Made by a program: the position numbers and the translations under genes
Notes under the pieces: model-generated
The model's database searches: none
The model's input: the letters and a program-made list of their open reading frames with translations, nothing else
What the model was told of the DNA's origin: nothing
Source: Pseudocercospora fijiensis CIRAD86
Taxonomy: Eukaryota; Ascomycota; Dothideomycetes; Mycosphaerellales; Mycosphaerellaceae
NCBI RefSeq assembly: GCF_000340215.1
Contig: NW_006921538.1
Coordinates: 2,362,651-2,426,650, forward strand
Length of the DNA: 64,000 nt
Direction: 5' to 3'
Shown here: one piece after another, positions 20,280 through 32,982 of the stretch
Layout: the number at the start of each line of letters is the position of its first letter
How positions within the stretch are numbered: position 1 is the stretch's first letter

Positions 20280-23220
20280 AGTACTTTATCGCCTCTACCA
20301 CTTTAGCAATATCGCTACAATAGTAGAACTAGAACTAGCGCCTACTAATAGCTACACTAACTTTAAGGCTCTTCGAGAAGCGCTATTCTTCGCCGAGAAG
20401 GATATTCTATTACCGTACGACGATTTCCTAGCTAGCATAAAGCCTACACCTAATATATATAGTTATAATAAGGTTACTAACGTAAAGGTAGATCGTACTA
20501 GTAGCAGGTTTATTTCTAAGGCATACTATCGTTATATTAAGTCGAAACGGACGGCAGTAGGTATAAAGAAGAGTATAGAAGGTACTACTAGTAGCTATTA
20601 TAAACCCGAGTTTGCTGCTAACGACTATTACAAGGTTAGCCTAGTAGTAGACATATATTAAGATAGTAAGCAGGGCTCTTTTATTAATATTGTTATTAAG
20701 CGCTCCGATTATCGCTACTAGTATACCTATACCCTCTAATAATACGATATACGGCGGTCGAATGCCTATCTTAAAGAAACAGGCTAGAAGTTGCTAGATT
20801 AGTTACTACGGACGAGTCGAGTAAAGGATTTCCTTACTAATAACTACGCTAATATTAGTAGAAAGTCGACTAGCTATTAAACGCTATATAACCTTAGCCG
20901 CTAGTCGCTACATTATTACCGTAATAAGCGGTACGTTATACCTAGCAAGAGCGCTATTATATAGCAAGTTTAAGAGGCGGAAGAGCGTACGATCAATCGT
21001 AGCTATCGGTACTAGGTCTTCTACGTACCGACTTCTAAAGGGCTTAAATATAGCATTGTCTATGCGACTAAGAAGGGCATTAAACTACTAAAGAGATATA
21101 GCTAGTTCTTATCGCAAGACGCTATATACGATACTAACAATGCCGGCTTCTTCTTAGTTAACCTCTTCGTACGAGATAAAGCTAATAACTAGCTTCCTAT
21201 TGCCTATATACTAGTTAAGAGTTAGTATACTATCGTTCTTGCGACTAGCTTCTAGCACTTGTCTTCGTAGGCCGATTATAAGAAGCCTAGTAGTTAGCAC
21301 CTCCGATAGACTATTACTAATAACTCTATAAGCGAACAAGCTGCTTTCTAGATTGCTTTTAATAGTAATATTACGATATTCCTTTGCTAGCGCTATATCG
21401 TCGAGATAATAAGGAAGAAGTTTAGTATTAAACGTAGTTATAAAAAGACGCAAGAGGCTCTATTTAGCGCTCTATACTTTGCGGAAGATCGTAAAGAGGC
21501 TACTTAATAGATATAGGCTATAGAGGTCTCGCTACTAGGTAGACGACAGGACCTATTATTCGCCTACTTCTAACGAGAGTAGACTATTTAGTATACCGAG
21601 CTCTAGTATATATACGCACGCCGGGGCAATCTACGCGTTTTATAGGTAAATATAGCTATTTAGTCCTATTATAGTATATTAGGTAGAGCTAATTTACCTC
21701 GAAGGATCGTACGACTAGCTATATCGAGGGCTACTATGCCTATTATAAGCGCGGTAACGAGACGATAATCTATAACTAGTTACTCGTAGGCGCCCTTATA
21801 TACTCCCTTAATATTAACGATTACTAGTATTATAATACCGACGATAGCGAAGCCTCTATGCTTTAATTGCCTCTCTTCTGTAACCTTAGCTATTCGAGGC
21901 TTTAAGAACTACCCTACTTCCTATAGAAGAAGATTGCTAAGCAGTATAATATCGCACGCTCTCGCCTTAAGCGAGGTGCTATTACTTAGTTACAGCCTAA
22001 ATCTACAGTCGACGGAGAGACGCCTTCGGAGTGCCCTTGCCTATTCTTCCTTAGCTAGTACTAGCCCTATAACTATATACTGTTTAATAGCGAGTTTAAG
22101 GACAATTAGCTATTACAGAAGCAGGTTAATAAGTATATTAACCGCTAGAAGTTAATAGATAGCGGATAAGGCTTAAATAACGCTTCTACGGTCTATAAGG
22201 ACTAGTTTAATAGCAACTGTATACCTATCGACGACCTTATTATATAGGACAAGCTAGAAGGGGCTAGCAACGGCGTATTAGAGTGTAACTACTATATTCT
22301 CCTTTATAACATTATTAACAACTTTAAGGAAGACTTCTACTGTCTAGTAAGAGCGGCGCAGTTAATAAACGACCTCTCGAAGAAGGACTATAATAACTAC
22401 ATTTAGTACCTCTATAAGCACTATTCGAAGGTCGTCGGTAAGGCCGTTTAGCAGTTATTAATTAAATAGTAGCTCGAGAATGTAAACTTAGCCGACAATA
22501 ATAATAACCTATAGGCGCAAATTAACTAGACATGCGATAACTTCCTTAATAGCGACATAGTTAACGACGACAATATCGACGAGCAGGTTCTTAGCTTAAT
22601 AGCTAATCTAGTAGAAGCTACTTATATAAGTAAGACTAGGCTTAGTACGTAGGCGCCGCCGCTGCTATTATTCTTATTATAACCCTTTATTACGACTTAG
22701 CGTACTACGCGCGTATTAGACAGCTTCTAGTTAACCGCCGGCGGCAACGTAGAATATATTAGTCTATATACGTTAAAAAGTAAAGACTACTTATTAATAC
22801 GATACCTAGCGCAAATACTACCTTCTACGCTATTCGCACCTTCTATACCGAGCTATTTGCGATATAATACTACTATCGACACTACGAGCGATAGCTAGTC
22901 CGAGAACCTTCCGTAGAATATACTAATTCGACTACCGCCTAACGCAGACGTATAATAGTAGAACCGCCGCTTTAATCTATACTATAATCTATAGATAGGC
23001 GCGTAAGAGCACTACGATAGACAGCTACTATAGGCGCTAACTAATAAGGCATTAGAAGAGTAGGTAGAGCGAGTGCGACAATAGCGATAGCGATAGTAAG
23101 GTAGCTAGATAGCAATAGCGATAGCAAGGCAGATAGATAGACAAGTAAGAGCGCGTTAATAATACCTATATTTTGCTATACTATTAATGCCTTACTAATA
23201 CTTTAGCTTTATTTTGAACT
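20280..23220 (+). mobile_element. Mutator-like (MULE) DNA transposon remnant
   Basis: RIP-riddled frame on the plus strand. The segment at 20260-20661 is still open. The catalytic region lies at about 21115-21450: DAIYDTNNAGFFLVNLFV is the first-Asp region of MULE transposases, followed by LPIAYILV, TITNNSISEQAAF and IFLC-x-RYIVEIIRKKF. A later stretch around 21720-22170, in another frame, has a PSECPCLFF segment reminiscent of a SWIM-type zinc finger. Most Gln and Trp positions are TAG/TAA. Hop-like fungal MULEs have a similar single long ORF. Terminal repeats and TSD were not found, so both ends are approximate. Confidence 0.65.
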
Positions 23221-23269
23221 AGTACCGGCGGCGGCGATAGTAGGTGCTAGCGGTACTAGCGGTACTAGC

Positions 23270-26200
23270 GGTGCTACGCTATTCCTAAAGAAGAGCTAGA
23301 AATAGGTACGTTTCGTTATAATTATTAGGAAACGCGTACTTCCGAAGGAACGTACGGCCTTAGCGGTACTAGAATATAGACACCCCTACTCCGCCGATAG
23401 GCACTCTACCGAGCGAGGGCTTAAATCCGTATATTCCTATTACGGAACAAGGAAGTAACAGTCTAGGGGTTAGCTAACTAATAGAGCGACGGCTCTACCT
23501 TTATAATTAGCCTTCCTCCTTTATATAATTATCTTTAATCTTAACTTTATAACAATTAGTAGTACTACTTGTACTAAACCCTCGCGCTACTAGGAGTTAT
23601 TTAAGACGCTACTAGGACGAGGTAACTAGATCGGGGCTAATCCGACTAAGAGCCTAACTACTTCCCCTTACTACTTTATTACGACTATATATATAGAGTA
23701 ACGTATATCTATATAAGCCCTATAGACGACGACTACGCTTTCGCTATATATACGCGAACTAACCGGATTACTAACACGGAGGTTAGGTCTTATCTAGGAC
23801 CCTTTCTATAGGACTTCTAGGCGATAGAGACCTATTCCCCTAAGTAGCTCGACTTACTAGTATACCGATAGCCTACGTAGAACTCGTTCCTATAGTTCTA
23901 TAGGAGAAGATATAGGCTAAATTTACTATCTACGACTGCTTCTACTTTAGCTAGTAGGTCTAGAAGGCACTTATCCGTAAAGGGGAAGTTACTTTCTAAA
24001 TTAAGAGTAGCTACGTCTAGATCGCTATAGCAGTTATAATAGCCCCTATAGTAATCGCTAGACGTAATAATAACAACCTCTACTATAAGTATACGACCTT
24101 CGACCGCGTTAACGGCTCGACCTATAATAGTAACTACTTAGGCAACGAGCGTCTAGCCTCCTACTATAGCGGAATAAAGAGAGGCTATCTCTACGGAAAT
24201 AATAGCCGCTATTTAGGCGGTAGTAGTATAAGCACTAGCAAGCTAGACACCGGGAGTAGTACCTACTATAGGTAACGGAAATAGAAACAGTACGCCTATC
24301 TTTAACGAGGCTAGCAACCTAGACCGAATACGGGACTAGGAAATTAGCTTCTTCTAGCCCGACTTACTAAAGGGAGAGGACGACCCGATAGTTATAGGAT
24401 CTAATACCTTCTTCCGAGATATTAATATCTTTATTAAACGACTTAAGGATATTATAGCGTATCGTAGCAACGATCGAGTTAAGTCTAGAATCCCCGTACT
24501 ACTATAAGGAACGGCCTTAACCTAGTATACTAATACGCTAGACAATCTAGCGAAATAAGGCCTTCGCTACGTACTAGGTCTAGACTACTAGTTTATAACG
24601 CTACGAGAAAACTTCTAGACGCTACTATCTAAGTCCCTTAGCGAGCTAACGCGGCTTAAGTATACGTTATCTAACGTAGGTAACCGACGTAGTACCGATA
24701 CCTACCTTAGCGAGGTAATACGCTATATACGCAACGCCGGCCTAGTTAATAAGAGCTAGTAGCTAACGTATATATAGAATAGCATCGATGTAGAGCTACG
24801 ACGTAGCATTCGGCTACTAAGAGAAGAGGATACGATTATATTATTTAGATAGAGGCTTAAAGAGGAGCAACTAGCGTAGGTTAAACTAGTACGACGACTA
24901 AACCGCCGCAATACAACTGCTATTACCGGTTCTTTATCGAGACTATTCCCTACCCGCTTAGCGGGTAAGTAACTGTAGCGTAATCGAGACTAGGACTTCC
25001 GACCGAGCCGTTAATAGACGGATCGATAGGAAGGCTCTAGGAAGCCTTAGACTAACTCTATACGTTCTTTATAGCCGCCGCCGCCTCGCTACAACTAAGG
25101 TCGAAGCGACTAACGCTTTTAGAAGCCTTAAGACCGTTAAGAATTAGTAAGCGACAAGTTATAATTAAGGGGCGCTAAGAAGACCTTTAATAAGGCTAAG
25201 CCTTAGCTTATAAAGCCCTTCGCTTAGTGTAAGAAGTAGGACTCTTATTAGGTCGATAAGGAGCTAGAGTTAGAGGGCGAGGAATAGTAGGATACTAACT
25301 ACGTCGACTCTAACGAGTACTTATCTAATAAAGGAGGCGACGACGATACTAATATAGACGCTAATATAGTAGATATCTTCGATATAGGATACCTAAGTCT
25401 AGAACCTAAATATACCTATACTATATACCGTTAGGAGTTTAAAACGTCTAACTAGCTCTATTCGCACTTACGGATAGAATACTATAAAGGACAGGGATAA
25501 AAATCCTAGTAGCTACTAGATCCGATAAGCTAACGGGTATAACTACTAGATACGTAATAGTATTAGCTTAGATAAACAATATAGCAACAGAAATATACCT
25601 AGATAGTAGTAACCTAATTACTCTTATAGATCGAATATTAGCCTAATAGCGATACCCTAATAGAGTTCCTTTAAAGGTAACGCGCCTATAGCGGATCCGA
25701 GGAGTAGGTAATAAGATTACGAGCCTATCTAACAAGATGCCTATTAATATAGTTTTTAACAACAGGGTTACGATATCGATAAGAGTATATTTAATTAATA
25801 AGCTGCCGGCTAGGGTACTATTAGGAACGCGCCTTATAGAAAAAGAGAAGTTAGTTTTATCTTTTGCTAATAAGTAAATGCAATTCCCTAATAGTACCGC
25901 AGTAACGATAAATATTACTTAGAAGGGACGAGCCCGAGTGTTACTATACTTTATAGTAACTACTAAATAAGAAGAAGACGACGAGTCGCCGCCGCTAGCG
26001 TAACTAGGAGCAAAGGAGAAGCTAGGCCTAATAGGCGCTATACTATATAGCGATAACGAAACGAGAGCTAAATACAACGCCTTACTAGAGAAATATAAGC
26101 AGTTGTTTATTAATAATAGCCGTTTCGCTAAGGTTCCTAAAGAAGACTAGATAACGATTCCCCTAGTTAGCGATTAGAAGGCAGCTAGCGCTAAATTAGT

Positions 26201-27504
26201 ATATAAGGTATACCTTATAGGCCTAAAGGAACGAGAAATTATCGATAGCGTTTACGATAAGCTATACGACTAAGGACGGATGTCCTAGACAAAGGAACTA
26301 ACGCCTTTTAGGTTCCCTACGTTCGTAGTCTAGAAGGAATTAAAGAACGGCCGTAAGGGTAGAGCGGTTGTCGATATCCGCGGACTTAATCGTATTACGA
26401 TAACGGACGCCTACCCGATACTACTATAGGGCGACGTTTTAGCCGCTATCTAAGGCGCTAAATATATCTCTATAATCGATATAAAGTCTTTCTTCTACTA
26501 ATAGTTAGTAAAAGCAGAAAACCGACATAAGCTCTTAGTAGTCTCCTATAGAGGCTAGGAAATGTATAACGTCGCCGTAACAGGCTATAAGAACGCGCCG
26601 CCCTATATATAGCGACAAATTAATAGGATCCTACGAACGGAAGGACTTAACAGGTTCGCTAAGGCCTTTATTAACGATATCGTAATTTATAGCAAGACGC
26701 TAGAGGAATACCTACGCTATCTCGACTAGGTATTTAATGCCTTAAACCGATACTAGCTAACTGTAGCACCCGAAAAGGCTTCTATCGGGTACCTATCGAT
26801 CTAGCTACTAGGATAACGAGTCGACGCCTTAGGTACTACGACGCCGGCTAACAAACTAGCGGCTATTGCTAAGCTTAAGTTTCTACGAACGCTAAAGGAC
26901 CTAGAGCATTATCTTAGATTAACTAGATAGCTAAGAATATATATTAAGTACTACGCTTAACTAGCGGAACCGCTCTAGAAGATTAAGACTAAGAGACTAA
27001 AGGGTGTACCTGCTACTAGCTAGGCACGTCGATATTATATAGCGACGATACTAATCGAGGAAACGGAGGAACGACTAGCTGCGTTTTAAGCCCTACAAGA
27101 GGCCTTTACTAAACTAACGATACTATATTATTTCGCGAGAAATCGACCGCTATATATATATCGACGTATCTAAGAAACGAGGCTTTAGAGCGATAGTAGC
27201 CTACGTCGAGGGCGACGCTATTACTAAAAATCCTAGTAGGACGAAAACGCAACTAATTTTGTTTTTATTAAAAACCCTTTCTAGTATAGAGCGACGGTAC
27301 TAGCTAACCGAATTAGAGATCGCCTACCTAGTATAAACGATTAAACGCGTACGATAGATAGTCGAGGTATACGAGTCGGTAGTAACCGCACTTACAGATT
27401 ATACGGTAACGCTAGGAATCGTAAGCTAGACTACCTTAACTTCGTTATTAGTTAATAAGCTTAATAACCGACTAACGAGATCGTCGCAATATCTTTCCCT
27501 TTTT
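23270..27504 (+). mobile_element. Ty3/gypsy element B, 5' part (gag, protease, RT, RNase H start)
   Basis: Plus-strand gypsy element, heavily RIP-mutated. The gag-like region is at about 24.35-25.2 kb, the protease region near 25.5-25.9 kb and reverse transcriptase at 26.15-26.95 kb (VDIRGLNRIT, DAYPI, FFY, then FINDIVIYS at 26667-26690 where FxDDIxIYS is expected). An RNase H region reaches NKLNNRLTRSSQYLSLFLL, where element E1 interrupts it at 27504/27510. The reading resumes at 46928 with KVVYKLGREHIVLDALSRL, proving B is split. The Asp-to-Asn change in the active site is a TG-to-TA RIP product. The 5' LTR is probably somewhere in 23.27-23.6 kb but its ends were not resolved. Confidence 0.82.
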
Positions 27505-27509
27505 CTACT
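27505..27509. repeat. 5-bp target-site duplication of element E1 (left)
   Basis: CTACT, repeated at 46923-46927. Joining the flanks restores the RNase H frame of element B (FLLKVVYKLG). Confidence 0.85.
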
Positions 27510-27787
27510 AAAAGACGGAAACTAATACTACTACTACTACTAGTAGTAATAGTATAGGCAACCGAGGGTAATATAACCTATAGCAATATAGGCAGCTATA
27601 TTTAGTATAATAGGATAACGAGACTGTCGCTTAGACTAGTAACTAGAGCCCTATAACATAGGCATTATAGAAGTATAACATAAACAATGTGCTATACGAG
27701 GTTAATAATCTATCTACTATGCCGAAGGAGGCCTCTTATATAGGCTCAAACTTAGCCTATAGGTATAGGGCCGGTTACTAGCTAATA
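27510..27787 (-). repeat. LTR of E1 (3' copy)
   Basis: 278 bp, about 95% like 46645-46922 and, inverted, 48871-49148. On the minus strand it starts TATTAGCTAGTAACCGG (originally TG...). Confidence 0.88.
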
Positions 27788-27897
27788 TCCCTCCCTTTCT
27801 TCGTATCTAACTAGACACGTATTACAATACGCGCTTAAAACAAACAGTTATATAGTAACCTTAGGCATCTAAGCTAAGGCTATTTTTTAGAGACTCT

Positions 27898-27922
27898 ATA
27901 ATAACACCCCCGGGGTAGTATT
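27898..27922. repeat. GGGG palindrome downstream of E1 third ORF
   Basis: On the minus strand it is preceded by CTAGGAACAAT, the same prefix as the palindrome after gypsy C pol (35369-35392). Confidence 0.8.
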
Positions 27923-29611
27923 GTTCCTAGATTCTATTAATATATAAAAACAACTTCCTAAGCAACTAATCTACTACGCCTTACTGTTGCTTTAATGTAC
28001 TGTAATCCTTACTAGTAATAACCTTATTAGCTAGTCGATTCTCCTAAACTCCTCTATAGGTATTAAAGCTATTAGCACCGAAGTACTCGGCCTCGTAGTA
28101 AGCCTAATTAACGAGGAGGTTAGTAGCCTTGTCCTACGTAGCGTTCTCCTACTCGAGTAGATATTCCCTAAGCTCCTCCTTACTAAACTAGAGTATTTAT
28201 TTAACTTCGTTCTAAATAACGTAACTTAACTAAGGGATTCTACTAACTAGGGCATCGGAAATGTAACTAAGGCCTTCGACTAAGATAGCTATAGGGAAGG
28301 CGAATAGTACGAAGGTATTCGAACCTAGAAGAGCGGTTAGATTGCGGTACGCCTTAGCAACCTTAGAGATAGTTAAGTTATCGTAGCCTTTAATCTTAGT
28401 ACCGTCGATAACGCGAGAGTAGCCTAGGTCGATTAATATACGGTCGCTCTTAGCCTTTAGATTACTATATAGAAGGTATAGTATCTAAATAGAGACTTCG
28501 TACTCCTTTAGAGGGTTAAGGATCTACTAAGCTGCCTCGCCTTCGTTAGGCTAACTATCGAATATATGCTCGAGGTTGTTATCGGTAAGGTACTTATTAG
28601 TAAGCTTGCCGATCTTACTTAGTAGAACTAGGTTACGGCCTATAAGTTTCTTAACCTAGTTGTCGAAGACCTCTAGTTCGTATATACCCTTAATAATAGT
28701 TAAATAGGCGGTCTTATCTTTAGATATAAGGGAAACCTTAATACGTAGATAGCTAGTACCCTTACTAGCTACGAGCTTAACTACGTCTTATCTAAGACGA
28801 GAAGTCTCCTTAGTAGGGCAGTTCTTATAACCGCCTTTACCTACCTTAAAGTACTTAGTAGGCTTAGGGACGGAGATAAGCTCGTATAGGTAATTAGGTC
28901 GAAGGGCAACGGCTAAGAGCTATAAGGCGGGATGCTAACGGACGATTTAGTTGCTTACTCTATAGGTTTAAAGAGTATTATAGCCTTCCTACTTAGACTT
29001 AGGCAGCTTACGTATATACTAAAAGTATATACGAAATTCCTCCTATATTAGGTCGACGATAGGAGAAAGGTGCGCTCTACGAGGCGATTGTATCTAACTA
29101 AAGACTCGAGGGAAGATAGTATTGCTAGTCTAGCGAAAGCGGTCGAAGGAGGTGCCTTAGCTAAGAATACTAGCGATTAACTTGTACCGACGATTAGTTA
29201 GCGTAAGATCGCGAGTAATAGCGCTAGTAGGGTTAAATGCGTAGAGTCTTAAGGAGGTTAGCGCGGCAGTAGGACGTCTAGGAAACTAGTTAGTATAGTT
29301 AGTCTTAAGGGTAGTAAAGGCATCCTAATTAGCAATCTCGCGTCTAATCTTTAATAGGCGGCTAATAAGAATACTCGTCTTAGCACTAGCGTAGAGACTA
29401 TAGACCTTAGCGGCCTTCTTAATATAGTTAGTATATATAGTAAACCGCTCCTTACCTAGCTTACTAAGGTCGTCGAGCTATTAATAGATAGATAAGGCAG
29501 TAGGAGCTTTGCCTATATCGGCCTTAGGAACTATATCGATCTTAGTAATAAGGTACGTAATAGAGTCGCCCTTGCAAGAACTATAGATATTCTTAGTTAA
29601 TAGGATCGGCG

Positions 29612-29616
29612 AGAGG
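29612..29616. repeat. 5-bp target-site duplication of gypsy C (left)
   Basis: AGAGG, repeated at 36749-36753; the uninterrupted site exists at 63699-63703. Confidence 0.9.
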
Positions 29617-29813
29617 TGTTAGGGCTAAAGAGGCTACACGTAGTTAGTACGCAACTAGGCCAAGTAAAGCCAGGGTCCTAGTGCCTTAGGTAGGGCTTAG
29701 CGCTTAGCGTTAGGCTAACTCTCCTACCTTCCTCCCTCTTCTCCTAGATCTCTATCGAATACTAAACTAATTCACTACTACCCTATCTACCTGCTAATAT
29801 AACCCTTCTTATA
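29617..29813 (+). repeat. 5' LTR of gypsy C
   Basis: 197 bp, TGTTAGGGC...; matches 36552-36748 along its length with RIP-type differences. Confidence 0.9.
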
Positions 29814-32109
29814 CAGTATTCGATCCACCCTTTAAGGGTAGTAGCTAGACAGTCCTCATTTTAAGCTTTTAGCGGTATAGCTACGAAAACTATTAATTTA
29901 ATTATATTACGCCCGAAGAACGGGACCTATACGTACTATTCTATTAAAACAACCGTACCAATTATTAAGCAAGGCCTTCTATACGGCCTATTATACCAAG
30001 TTAAGTGTACTAGGCCGATATCTACTAATTCCGCTATATCCGTATCTTAGGGGCTAATAATACATTATTAGTGTCGCCCCTTATAATAGCCGGTTTATTA
30101 CGAAACAACAACCGTGCTGCTACTAGTAGCGCTAGCAACGACAACGCTAGCGGCACAGTGTCTACTAAAGCGCCTCCTACTAAAGTGCCTGCCGAAGTGC
30201 CTCCTGCTAAGGTGCCTGCTAAAGAGCCTACTAGAGGGCCTACTAAAGAACCTATAATCGAAAGGGATAACCTATCGTTGCCCGTTAACGACATTCTTAG
30301 CAATATTATTAACCGTCGATATAGCTAACTAGCCTTTAGGCCCTAACTAGTAGCGAGACTTTAAGGAGCTACTTAAAACAGGCTTACTGCCTTGCGCTAA
30401 GAACAATAGCTAAAGGATAATCTCCTCGAAATTCGCCGCCTATAAGAAGCCCTAGCAACTAATACTTAACTAATAGTAGGGCCTTCCTCTCTATCTGTTT
30501 TAGTCTAAAAGAAGGATGCTAAACTTAAGGACTGTACCGTATTTAATAGCTCTAGTCGGAAACAATACAACGACTATATTCGTAACTGTAAGCTTAACTA
30601 ACGAAACGCACTAAGGGCTCTACTAAATGACTATTTACTAGTCGTCTATGCTATGCAGTATATTAACGGCGACCTAAAACGCACCTAGGATAACTATTTC
30701 GACTCCCTTAATAACTAGACTGCTATTTAGTAGCAGACCTACAAAACTATTATGCTAGACACCCTTAGAAACCCTATACTAAGGCAACAATACGCTTAGG
30801 ACTAGTACCTTCGAGCCAAACAAAAGACTAATTAATCGGCTCGCTTATTTAAGGCCTATTTAAAGACCCTCGAAGACGACCTTCCGACTAAAACTAATTC
30901 TATCTAGATCTCCGAGATACGCCCTAAATTAAGATAGGAATTGGTCCTTAAATTGGACCGCTGCCGTGTGTTTAAACAGGCCAATCTTATACGCATTCAA
31001 TTTATAGTTGAAGTCGAAACTACTAAACGAGCTGTCTAGCTCTAGTAACGACTAGAATTAAGGATCCGACCTGCTAGCAACCGTAGCAACCGTAGCCGCG
31101 GAGGAAACTAAGGTTCCTACTAAGACAATAATACTAACAATAGGAACAGTAACGACCGCGGAAGAGGTCGTAGCCGACGGCTATATAGAGGAGGCCGTAA
31201 TAGGGGCCGTAGAAGGGGCTCGTATCCCTATAACACTAACCGCTCGACTAATAGCAGCTATAGCAACCTCCTAACTGGATTGAAGTGCTTCAATTGCGAC
31301 AGCACTAGCTATCTACTAGGCTAATGCGACAAACCTAGGGATTAGGCCCGAGTCGACCGTACTACCGCTAAGTACCGAAAGCATCTCTTAGTAGCTAACG
31401 CTACCCCTATAGGCCAACCTTCTAATCAGTCGAAAAAAGAATAAGCGCCGCACTAACTATTAGCCTTATACGGCGTAAGACTATCGATATTGTACTAGCT
31501 ATAACACGCTCCTACCTTGTATAGGACACGAAGGGTACTAGCTATTAAACCAAGGTTATACTAGATCTAGGAAATTCAGTTAGTGCCCTTATTAGCTATC
31601 GCCTAGCTAAGCAATTAGACCTTCGATAACTGCCGAGGACTAACCTACTAACCCTTGCTTAGTTTAATAACGCTCGGCACTTAACCTATAGGGCCTACTA
31701 TGTTCCTATAGCTCTAAAGGACGACCTCGGAAATAAACGCCTACTAGACTTTACTGCCTACGTAGTAGATATAGACTACCTGTATAGGGGAGCTACTATT
31801 GTTATTAGCAACCCTGTTCTTAAGCACTATGCTATAGTTATAGACTTAGGCAGTTAATAATAGCGATTTAGAATCGCTAGGAGAGAGGACATTAAACATA
31901 TCGACATTAGCGAGTGTCCTAATAATATTAGGGTCCTGTTTATTAGCAACCTAACACCTGCCTTAGCTAATCCGATAGCTAATCTTCTCGGTAGAGATAA
32001 CGATAAACCTATGCCCCCTAATAGTATAGACCCTAATTAGCTTGCTCGTATACTAGAGCCTATTCGAGAGACCTATATTAATGTATTTAAATACTACTTA
32101 GCATCGACA

Positions 32110-32982
32110 TTGCCTATGTTTAAAGAGACGGATTATAAGATTAACATTATAGAGGGCAAGGAGGTTCCCTTTAGTCCCCTCTACAACCTTAGTAAACGAG
32201 AGCTTGCTATATTACGTAAGTATCTAGAGGAGAACCTAGCTAATAGCCGGATACGGTATAGTAACAGCCCTGCTAGCGCCCCTATCCTATTCGTACTAAA
32301 GAAGGATAGTAGCCTACGCCTATATATCGACTATCGTAGGCTTAACGCTATTACTATTAAAGACCGCTGTCTACTCCCGCTTATTAATAAGACCCTTAAC
32401 CGCCTTTCTAGTGCCTACTACTATACTATATTAGACATTAAGGACGCCTATTACCGCATCTGTATTCGCAAGGGCGATAAATAGAAGATAGCCTTTCGCA
32501 CTCGCTATAGCTATTTCGAGTACTTAGTTATGCCATTTAGTCTAGCTAATGCCCCTATAACATTCTAGTCCTATATTAATCGGGCCCTTTCGGGCCTATT
32601 AGACTACCTCTATGTAGTTTACCTAGATAACATCCTAGTTTACATACACTCCCCTAACATTGCGGAGTACTAGGCTATAGTCCGCAAGGTGCTCGATCGC
32701 CTACGAGCCTATAGCTTATATTGCAAGCCTTCTAAATGCACCTTTGCTACTAAAGAGGTGTTATTCCTTAGCTTCCTTATTTTAACCGAGGGTGTTAAGG
32801 CTAATCCTAACCGGATCAAAACAATCACTAAATGGCCTATTCCTACGTCTATTAAAGAGCTTCAATTATTCCTCGGTTTTACTAACTTCTACCGCCGCTT
32901 TATTAAGGGCTATTTACGGTATGTAATGCCCCTAACTAGGCTTACTAAAACCAAGGCTAACCCTACTAGAGAATTCAAATAG
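32110..32982 (+). pseudogene. Gypsy C reverse transcriptase domain
   Basis: Two stop-poor stretches (32110-32484, 32689-32982) joined in one frame give a clear gypsy RT: PFSPLYNLSKRELAILRKYL, LRLYIDYRRLNAITIKDR, LDIKDAYYRI, FRTRYSYFEYLVMPFSLANA, YLDNILVYI and the start of RNase H (LQLFLGFTNFYRRFIKGY). The catalytic second Asp is Asn. Confidence 0.92.

Larger units (their letters stand above)
27788..29616 (-). pseudogene. E1 third ORF, C-terminal part, unidentified
   Basis: Minus-strand coding-like sequence continuing the ORF that starts at 37846, after removal of gypsy C. It reads for about 550 codons with stops almost only at expected Gln/Trp positions and ends just before the palindrome at 27898-27922. 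No domain recognised. Recognisable segments include ERFTIYTNYIKKAAKVYSLY, KVGKGGYKNCPTKETSRLR and NTFVLFAFPIAILVEGLSYI (the last hydrophobic). Related sequence lies in inverted relation to E2 at 63233-64000. Confidence 0.55.
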